Origin: Micrasema longulum
Lineage: Eukaryota; Arthropoda; Insecta; Trichoptera; Brachycentridae
Direction of reading: 5' to 3'
Assembly (NCBI GenBank): GCA_022494885.1
Contig: JAGVSM010002688.1
Location: forward strand, 186,001 to 250,000
DNA: 64,000 nucleotides
A model generated the notes under the pieces. It worked only from the letters and a program-made list of their open reading frames with translations. It was not told the origin of the DNA and did no database searches. Below are positions 57,004 to 64,000 of the stretch, piece after piece (position 1 is the stretch's first letter; the number at the start of each line of letters is the position of its first letter). Made by a program: the position numbers and the translations under genes.

Positions 57004-59987
57004 TTAGGAGCAGAAGTATTCTTTTTCAAACTTTTGAAAATCTTCTTCTGTAAAAACAGTTCCCTCGTCTTCTTTTTCTTCTTCAATCTCAATCAGAGGT
57101 TTTCCAGTTCTGGCGCGCTTCACAATCTAAAACAAAAAGATATTTGAAAATACATGTAAAAATTCACATCTACATGATTAAAATATATCTCGACTTATAA
57201 CTGACTAGATTAGTGAAGAAATTTTGATATATTTGACAATATTTAAGATTATATTGGGGACTTAAATAAGTTCTAGTTATTTTTTAATGAAAACTGATAC
57301 TTTATTTTTAAAAACAAATACTGCCCATCGCTATATATATGTCCATCTTTCTGGCAGCATACCAATACTATCTCGAAAGAACGACTCATCTTTTGAGGTT
57401 ATTCTCAAATCTAGTCATTTTTGGCATCTTCATAAGAGTGGAAATGCTGCTCAGTCGGGTCATATCGGAACATATGATAATCGAAAGAAGAAATGTCCGG
57501 TGAATATGGCGGGTGGGGTAGGACTTCCCATTTGAGCATTTTCAAGGATGTTTTGACTGGCCTTTGAACATGAGGCTGAGCATTGTCATGTTGCAAAATT
57601 ACTTTGTCGTGTCTCTCCTTGTATTACGGCCGTTTTTCCTTCAAAGCTGGGCCCAAATTGCAGTTTAAGCGATCCCCAGTGACGGTTTCTTTGGGTTTGA
57701 GAAGCTTATAATGCACTAGAGCCAGCTAATCCCACTAAATACATATGGCACCCAATTTCCTTGCTTTTAAATCATTTCTAATGCTTTTAAACATTTGGCA
57801 ACTGTTGCCTACTCAACCCAACTCCTAATGATTTTGCAAGTTCATTTTGCAACTGACATAAAACTGACACAAGACACGGGTCTTCATCGAGTAATGCTTT
57901 CAATTCTTCTTCTTCTTCAACATCAAAATCATTATTTTTTAAGCGTCAAAACCAATCTCTGCATGTTGTTTACATCAGAGCATGGTCGCCGTAACTCTCC
58001 ACAAGAATTCTACGTGCTTCAGCTGCAGAAAAAAAAAGTAATGCAGTAAAATTTCCCGCAAATACTCTTTTTGACATGAAATTCAACACGTTTAACGCTA
58101 TGAAAAATACATTGCTTACACTTCAGCGGAATAACACATCACTTCCTACTTCACGATGAAGTTGGCTATAGTATTGCCAGGTGTAAAAAGGTTAAGATTA
58201 CACCGTCTGTCGAGAAACAGAGAAAAATTATTAAAGTCCCTATTAAGATTAAGTAAAAATTTTATTTGTCCGCCTCGTGTTCAAATGGTCAGTGTGTTTA
58301 ACTACCACACAGAATGTCTCGAGTTGGATTCTTGACATGGTCAACATGAAATACTTATTTAAAAATGCGTTTTTACACTAGAATATTTCATAGTCCCTGG
58401 ACTGGTACCTTAAATGTAAGACTTATCATCTTACCTTCATGAAGGATAAAAAAATCAAGATACGTAGCAGTTGGCGTCCAATGTAATGCCCTAACCACCA
58501 TTAGGTGCGGAAAAGGAACAGCGATAATGAATGAATTTATGAAAAGTAAGATTTTTTACCTTTTCTGCAATATCTTCTCGAATACTGGAACTAGCCAAAG
58601 AACTCAATTTTTGTAAATTCTCTTCAAGAATTGTCCCGGGAGATTTGTTAACCTTCTTACTTTTCTTGGATGTACGATCTCCAATGTTGTAAACAGCTCT
58701 CTTTTCTAAAGTAAATTGAAGAATAGGGAAAATATCATCACACTCTTTCATTCTATTAATAATTAATATTATTACATATTTATAATACATGTATTACATG
58801 ATTATATATCATCCAAACAAATGTCATCATTTTTGTAACAAATTTTTTTTTAGTAAAGAACATGTACAAAATATGAATACGTACATACACTGTGGAAATT
58901 CAATGAATCTGTATTTAAAAGAGTAGCAAAATAGATGAAACAAAATGTACTTCAATGATTTTTATTGATTCAAAACATGTACTGTAAACACATTTATTTT
59001 AAGCACGTACTCATTTATTGATACTAATATTAACAGTCAACCTTTATTTTAAAAAAAAAACTATGCATTATTTAAAAAGTTACTTTTTATGAGTTCATAA
59101 CATCTGCGTGGACCTGTGCTTGAACATCCCACAATATGCAAGACCAGCTAACAGAAGGTGCTGTGAAAACATTGTAGAAGAAGAACACAAGAAATATTGT
59201 TCTCTTTTCCACGCCAACAGCCTCCACGCGAAAATGTGACATTTAATCTCTAAAGTTCGATTGTAATTTATTCTTATCATTGCAAATTCAGTGAAAAATA
59301 AATCTCATGTGAGTAATCCTAATCGAGAATCATTTAATAATCATAATCTACATAATTATAAACAACTGCAATCAAATAATGTTGAATCGGGATAATCTAA
59401 CACCGGATCATATCTCGGCAGTGGTGACCCCGACCTTTGGCAGACCTTATGATATATGTGACTACAAAATAGATCTTAAAATATACAGACAAAAAAAAAT
59501 AAAAGCTATCATCCTGATGTAATCGAAAGGAAAATCATACACAAACAATTTAACCCTTTAACGCATACCTGATACCAGCCATAGTAGTATAATAGTTCCA
59601 TAAAATTTCTACATTGGCTAGAACACCCCAGTTGGGAGGTGAAAAAGCCATAAAAACGAAGAACATTTCTACATACCCAAAGCATATCGGCCATGTCTAG
59701 AGTGGCAATATCTCGAATTCTCGAAAATAAGAAATTAACTATTCTTAATTCTTACCTATTTTCCCTCCTTTTCCAACAGATTTGATGTTTCTGTGATTAG
59801 CAGGAATCAAATCAAAGACACCTTTGCTTTTCTTTTTGTTTTGTCCTGAATAATAAGAAAAAGTCTTAACACAGTATATTTATGTACTTATGCTAAATAT
59901 AAAAATAATAAACAAAATGAAATTACCTTGTAGTTTAGGATCTGCCACAACAATTTCAAGAGCTTTTCTTAACAACGCCGACGACAT
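57004..59987 (-). CDS. RPS19BP1: AROS / RPS19-binding protein 1 homologue, first cistron of a bicistronic locus
   Basis: Four coding exons: 59927-59987, 59756-59845, 58560-58705 and 57004-57126, all with GT-AG borders and matching phases (1, 1, 0), giving 139 aa (human RPS19BP1: 136 aa). The N-terminus MSSALLRKALEIV and the C-terminus EGTVFTEEDFQKFEKEYF match the family almost residue for residue; a Lys-rich middle (KKSKKVNKSPGTILEENLQK) fits a nucleolar protein. In mammals the protein binds RPS19 and SIRT1 and takes part in small-subunit assembly; this role is inferred from family. TATTTATTTACAG ends 6 nt before the ATG, so a 5' UTR intron is possible. The ORF has no internal ATG in any frame, and its stop is 7 nt before the DPM2 ATG. 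Intron 3 (57127-58559) carries a dead mariner and a SINE-A. The exon structure is my reconstruction by eye. Confidence 0.9.
57265..58180 (-). mobile_element. Mariner transposon, decayed, in AROS intron 3
   Basis: On the minus strand the transposase is recognisable in pieces: MSKRVFAGNFTALL and SAAEARRILVESYGDHAL, then TCRDWF and LKNNDFDVEEEELKALLDED (57780-58080), then ILQHDNAQPHVQRPVKTSLK and WEVLPHPPYSPDISSFDYHM (57411-57610), ending CCQKDGHIYIAMGS. The order (helix-turn-helix region, HDNAxPH, PHPPYSPDxxxxDYHxF) is that of mariner; DD34D would include the final D of SSFDYH. Stops, frameshifts and a missing middle make it dead. I could not match the terminal repeats. Confidence 0.85.
58268..58515 (+). 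mobile_element. SINE-A in AROS intron 3 (antisense to the gene)
   Basis: TGTCCGCCTCGTGTTCAAAT, GTCTCGAGTTGGATTCTTGA (diverged B box), AGAATATTTCATAGTCCCTG and ATCAAGATACGTAGCAGTTG follow the family order. The B box has changes that should reduce Pol III activity. It ends 45 bp from AROS exon 3. Confidence 0.82.
58706..59755 (-). other. AROS intron 2
   Basis: Donor GTAAGAATT at 59755 and acceptor CAATTTACTTTAG at 58706. The ORFs at 59095-59280 and 59509-59694 lie within it, show no motif and are not needed to join exons 2 and 3 in phase. A 35-bp motif at 59612-59650 (CTAGAACACCCCAGTTGG) recurs inverted at about 60430-60460. Confidence 0.6.
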
Positions 59988-60470
59988 CGTTATCTGTAAA
60001 TAAATACTATATTTACCATTCTTAGGAATTAATATACTAAATTATTTATGTGATAATTAAATATATATCAATAAATGTTTGCTGTGATAAATGGAGAGCG
60101 ATAAATAATTTCTGTTTAAATTGAGGTTAGAGAAAAATTAGGAAACGAGGTTTCAGGTTATGACAGCCAACAGCTGTCGATGTCGAATGGTTCAGATTGG
60201 TTCGGCAGTTGATTGGTTGATTTACCGTTAATTCGTTGATTGTATTCCGTTTGGCTTCATTACAGTTGCCTTGTCAAAAAATATAAAACAGAAACTGTTT
60301 TGTGACAAGTTTTGGCTAGAACTGGGGTGTTTTGTCTTAGGGGTGAAAAAAGCAACAAAAAAACTAAGATTTGTGACAAACTTCTTCGTCTTTTTCGTTT
60401 TTTAATGGCTTTTTGACCTCAGCACTGGGGTGTTCTAGCTGTCAAGTTTGAACTTTATTTTGATTTACAT
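59988..60470. promoter_or_regulatory. Upstream region of the AROS-DPM2 locus
   Basis: The shared promoter and non-coding first exon should lie in or near this interval, with a potential acceptor ending at 59994. At 60316-60345 and 60425-60460 the motif GGCTAGAACTGGGGTG and its reversed relative GGGGTGTTCTAGCTG form the ends of a small imperfect inverted repeat around TTTTTCGTTTTTTAATGGC, possibly a MITE. No core promoter can be named. Confidence 0.3.
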
Positions 60471-60639
60471 ATTTACACATTTGTTAGTAATACATATAAA
60501 TTAGTGTATTAGTACTTCACATTTATGATAACATATATGTTTATTCATTAAAAAATATACTTGAAAAAGTTGTTAACAAAATAAGATTAAATTTATTTAT
60601 TTTTGACAAAATATATATTGTTTCAACATAACATTTCAT

Positions 60640-61345
60640 AATTTATTTGTATGAAATATTCCCAATAAGCAAAAGTGCACAATTTTTATTGTATGGAGTT
60701 TAGAATATAATGCGTCTCATGTGATTCAGATTGAAATATTTTTGTTTATACTATTGATTTTAAAATTTATGGAAGATTAATTAAGTTTTTTTCGTTAACA
60801 TTTGAATAATAATTAAAAGATGCCGTTGTATTGCATCCATTTAAAATTAAATTATTTGGAAATCTAGGGTTTCGATTAAAAATATGTATTTTTTAAGAAA
60901 TTACCCGCCAAGCCTCTGTTTTAAGACTTCTCAGCGGACGAGATTGAGGGGATATGGAAGGAGGTAATTAAAAATACACTACAAACACCCAGACCAACTG
61001 AGAAAAAAATATTTCTTGATTTTTTCTTGCAACTAGTGGAAGTCGAACAACTGCGCCTCGACGCCTGTCAATGAAATGCCTGATCTTATGTAAATAAGTG
61101 GATTTACTTTTATTTGAAAGTTTGTTTAATAGATGCCATTTTTAATGTCATAAATTGAGAATACATATTTTATTTAAAAAGTAAGTTTAAGGCTTTTTAA
61201 ATATAATTTTAGCCACGTTTTTTTAGGCAATAATATTTGGACGTAAATTTGTATTGTAAGCTCCTCCCCAGCCTATGATTTTATACTGCAGAATAGACTG
61301 TATGATTACGTAGTAAACATAGAGGCAATACTCACTAGATCTTAC
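60640..61345 (-). mobile_element. LINE-N 3' part, copy 1
   Basis: TATTGATTTTAAAATTTATG, AATCTAGGGTTTCG, GCTCCTCCCCAGCCTATGAT and TACTGCAGAATAGAC (plus-strand reading) recur in the same order at 61420-61790. The coding strand is minus; the frame is decayed. Confidence 0.55.
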
Positions 61346-61379
61346 AGGTTTCTACTGTACGGCGTTCAGGATAGGATGG

Positions 61380-61790
61380 GTCTCATATGTTTTTTAAATT
61401 TAGTTTAAAATGTTTTAATATTTGCTATTGATTTTAAGATTTCTGGTAGATTATTAAAGAATAAATTCCCGACATATGAATAAAGATTTAAAGCTGCAGT
61501 TGTATTGCATCTGAGTAAAGTGAAATTATTTGGAAATCTAGAGTTTCGAGAACTTTGTAAATTAGTGGGTTTTTTTTTCTTTGAAAGTTTGAATAATAGA
61601 TGGCTTTTTAAAGATGCCGTCAATTGAGAGTATATCTAGTTCTTTAAAACTTAAATTTGAAGGGTAAGTTCTAGGCTTTTTAAAAATAATTTTAGCGATG
61701 GTTTTTTGAGCAATCAAGAGTGGGCGTAAATTTGTCTTAGAAGCTCCTCCTCAGCCTATGATTCCATACTGCAGAATATACAGTTTTTAA
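61380..61790 (-). mobile_element. LINE-N 3' part, copy 2
   Basis: The minus-strand ORF at 61405-61620 reads SRNSRFPNNFTLLRCNTTAA, LNLYSYVGNLFFNNLPEILK and SIANIKTF, a C-terminal non-LTR tail. It lies in the same orientation as copy 1, so the two form a direct repeat. A related plus-strand copy is at 47235-47720. Confidence 0.62.
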
Positions 61791-62174
61791 CTTTAATAAA
61801 CAGTTTTTATATTTTTTGGAGAGAGAATGTTTCTTAATCTAACAAATATGCAAATTAACTTGGCTAAAATTCACTAGTTTACATTTCTTTATGCTCCTAT
61901 TATTATTTTTTTATATTGAAAGAAAAGTCTAAATAAAATATTAAAATAACTTTTATTTTTATGGCAATAAATTAAATGATAAACATATTTTTTTTCACAA
62001 AATCATAGCGCAAAATATAAATAGCTGTCAGATCAGAATTTGGATACTCTTTAATCTGTGATTGTACATAAAATAGATAAAATATTACAAATCAAAAGTA
62101 AGAAATTTTAAGATTCTATTAGCAGATAATTTCATAATTAGTAGTAATCTACAGTAATAATTATTACACACAAC
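61791..62174. promoter_or_regulatory. Upstream region of RTN4IP1
   Basis: AT-rich DNA directly 5' of the RTN4IP1 start. It should contain the promoter, which I cannot locate by eye. Confidence 0.3.
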
Positions 62175-62427
62175 ATGATACTGCGCGTAATTACGAGGGT
62201 TTGTACTCAACATACTTCGATCGCGAAAATTTACACTCGAAGCGTTTCTCAAGTTAAATACGAAAAAGATAAACACAAAATGTTATCATGGCAAATTCAT
62301 TCCTATGGGAAACTAGACGAACTGCAGCTATCACAACATACAAGAATTCCATGTATTTCTAATCCGGACGATGTTCTCGTCAAGGTACAAGCTTCTTCAG
62401 TAAATCCAATTGATGTTGAAATGATAG
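62175..62427 (+). CDS. RTN4IP1: RTN4IP1 (mitochondrial NAD(P)H oxidoreductase), first coding exon
   Basis: 84 codons plus one base up to the donor ATAG|GTAAGT at 62427/62428. Residues 1-25 (MILRVITRVCTQHTSIAKIY then TRSVS) are basic and Ser/Thr-rich, as for a mitochondrial presequence. Then MLSWQIHSYGKLDELQLSQH, ISNPDDVLVKVQASSVNPID and VEMIG match the start of the RTN4IP1 family, which belongs to the medium-chain dehydrogenase/reductase fold; the VLVKVxAxSVNPxD motif is the conserved N-terminal catalytic-domain strand. The family acts in mitochondria and in mammals is linked to coenzyme Q synthesis and optic atrophy. The rest of the gene lies beyond the window. The coding start is 2.19 kb from the AROS start, in divergent orientation. 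Confidence 0.88.
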
Positions 62428-62984
62428 GTAAGTTGGGCAGATTTTTATCAAATTGAGCATGCCAACGTTGCTGTATTCTACATTTACCTTTAATTTATGC
62501 ACTTTTGTATGATTATGAATTAATTGCTTAATCACAACTCGCCTGACCCACTAAAGTTGCAAATTTATTTGAAACAGAAAATGAAGTCAGATTTGGTATA
62601 TTTGTAGTATGTAAAAATTAGAGCCCTTTACAACTTTTATATTTTTGTAGCCCAAGAACTCGTTAAAAATGTTCCGATATTTGGAATATTTGGGTAAATC
62701 TTTAAAATGTATATTTTGTTTAAGAATTAAAATATAACATCTCAAAAACAACAAATTTCACTATTGCTGTAATAATTGTGATGAACCCAGCAAATAGCAG
62801 GCAAGCGTATACAATATCGTCGGTAAACTGATCAAATCCTCTAAATGCATTATTGCAAGTATTATTTGTACTTAGAATAATCAATTTGAATGTTTGACCC
62901 AAAAAATAAGATTTCATAAACAAATATTTGGTAAATGGAAGTGATTGGTTTCATTGGAAAACATTTAAAAAAAAACTACTTTTC
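62428..62984. other. RTN4IP1 intron 1, first part
   Basis: AT-rich DNA after the GTAAGT donor. ATGAACCCAGCAAATAGCAG at 62781 resembles the GTGAACCAGCCAATAGCAG segment near the HEL-1 3' end, so a HEL-1 fragment may be present. Confidence 0.4.
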
Positions 62985-63400
62985 TTCTTTTCCACATCCG
63001 CTCGAAAGTGGAGCATGTGGACATCACCATATGCCAACCAGAAGACCCTATCGCCAGTCAGCACTCTCACCTCCTCCTACGTCAATCCAGCGTCCCTTAG
63101 TTCCGCCGAATAAAATCATTTATTATCAACAGAGTATAAGAAAAAAAAGATATATTATTTTTGTAAAATAAATGTAATAATCCGTTAGCGTTAATAAATA
63201 AATTTCAAATTAAAAAAGAAGATCGTCGTCGACGGCCTTCCAGGTCGGCATGAGCCCGCAAATTTAAAAAAGAGGCAACTTGGGTTTAGGTTCTCCTGAG
63301 GCATGCGCAGCACGTATCCAAGCCAGGTCCACCGCCGCATCCTCAAGACGCTCGTTATAGGAGGCTACTGCGTCCATTCTCAGACTTCAATGAATCGGCA
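62985..63400 (-). mobile_element. LINE-E 3' tail in the RTN4IP1 intron, with a nested insert
   Basis: On the minus strand the tail starts at ATGGACGCAGTAGCCTCC and contains CTTGAGGATGCGGCGGTGG and GAACCTAAACCCAAGTTGCC, as at 17655-17970. At 63115-63222 it is broken by about 108 bp of LINE-G 3' UTR (TTTGAAATTTATTTATTAAC with an ACGGATTATTACATTTATTT part on the minus strand). After the break the tail resumes with ATTCGGCGGAACTAAGGGAC and ends GAGCGGATGTGGAAAAGAAG. Confidence 0.8.
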
Positions 63401-63419
63401 GCTCTTTGGCTGATTGGTT

Positions 63420-64000
63420 CGGGGTCTGAGTGAGACTAGGCTGCATCCTTGCACCATTCTTATTCATCATATTGATGTATTTTATCTTATGCAAATCAAT
63501 ACCACCTGATCGAGGGATAGAAGTGAACTCCCCCCAAAGTTGTGTGACTGCAGACGATGTGGTTTATCTTGAAAAGTCTGTTGGTGATCTTCAGGAAATT
63601 GTTGACAAACTCCAGGAAAACTACTCATCTGGGTCTTGATATTAATAAAAAAGACTCAGATTGTGTTCAAGAAGTCCTGTCCTGAACCTGATCGGCCTTT
63701 CTATAATAATGGACAGAGGATCAAGAAAGTTGACAGCTTTAAATTCTTGGGAGTTCACATAACTGAGGATGGAAGCACTCACAAAGAGCTCACTACCCGC
63801 CTAGAAATTGCTGGAGCAACTTTTAACATGATGCGTGTTGTCTGGAACTCTAGTGGATGGCGATTATTCAACTCTTGTTTAATGCCAGCACTCCTATATG
63901 GGTGTGAATCTTGGCACCCTACCAAAGCTCAGAACACCAAACTTCTGAGCTCTGAGAGTAAGTGCTTGGGAAGAATATTAGGCATAGGGTGGTTCGATTT
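63420..64000 (+). mobile_element. LINE reverse-transcriptase fragment running off the window
   Basis: The first frame has GCILAPFLFIILMYFIL and ADDVVYLEKSVGDLQEIVDK: the QG-like finger and the ADD part of the reverse-transcriptase active site (usually A/F-ADD). After a frameshift near 63620 the second frame reads KTQIVFKKSCPEPDRPFYNN, VDSFKFLGVHITEDGSTHKE, LLYGCESWHPTKAQNTKLLS and CLGRILGIGWFD, still open at the window end. This is the longest RT part here. One frameshift and an early stop make this copy inactive. Confidence 0.82.

Noticed and set aside
58706..58790. Longer version of AROS exon 3, starting at an upstream acceptor near 58755
   Set aside because: That acceptor would give the wrong phase (a stop after exon 2); the acceptor CAATTTACTTTAG at 58706 fits in phase and in family length.
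59509..59694. Possible extra AROS exon (61-aa ORF)
   Set aside because: Exons 2 and 3 join in phase without it, the protein already has the family's length, and it has no resemblance to AROS.

Overview
The window looks like nuclear DNA of an arthropod, most likely an insect. It is strongly AT-rich, its genes are spliced with GT-AG introns, and it is dense with non-LTR retrotransposon tails, tRNA-derived SINEs, mariner, hAT and foldback elements. I cannot assign an order from sequence alone. Most of the window is transposon debris. About 5 kb carries recognisable host genes, all of them between 42.4 and 62.5 kb.

Host genes. (1) Two nicotinamide riboside kinase (NMRK) paralogues lie on the minus strand at 42463-43014 and 52825-53415. 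Each has a single coding exon, with a possible splice acceptor just upstream of its ATG. (2) A minus-strand locus at 56046-59987 encodes two unrelated proteins in series: the AROS/RPS19BP1 homologue (four coding exons, 139 aa) and the DPM2 homologue (two coding exons, 80 aa). The AROS stop and the DPM2 start lie in the same exon, 7 nt apart. No other ATG occurs in any frame in the 427 spliced nucleotides from the AROS start to the DPM2 start. This looks like a bicistronic mRNA translated by leaky scanning, and it is the most interesting signal I found. (3) The first coding exon of RTN4IP1 (mitochondrial oxidoreductase) lies at 62175-62427 on the plus strand. The window ends inside its first intron.

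Repeats, using names local to this report. SINE-A is tRNA-derived, about 255 bp, with a CATCAT/ATGATG tail. SINE-B is a second tRNA-derived family of about 175 bp. FB-1 has long internal inverted arms, starts CAACAATATTTTGA and is flanked by 12-13 bp direct repeats. THAP-1 is about 800 bp, with 18-bp terminal inverted repeats, 6-bp target duplications and a relic THAP zinc finger. HEL-1 is Helitron/Helentron-like and ends in CTAG. LINE tails are lettered where the same family recurs (D, E, G, H, I, J, K, L, M, N, P). Several insertions are nested cleanly enough to order them in time.

Layout: 1-42 kb is intergenic repeat mosaic; 42.4-53.5 kb holds the NMRK pair separated by repeats, including a GC-rich LTR-like block and a dead hAT transposase; 55.4-60 kb is the AROS-DPM2 locus with a dead mariner and a SINE in its large intron; 60-62 kb is a divergent intergenic region with two LINE copies; 62.2-64 kb is the RTN4IP1 5' end with LINE insertions in its intron. 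The host genes share no pathway: NAD+ salvage, ribosome biogenesis, dolichol-phosphate mannose synthesis and mitochondrial redox metabolism.
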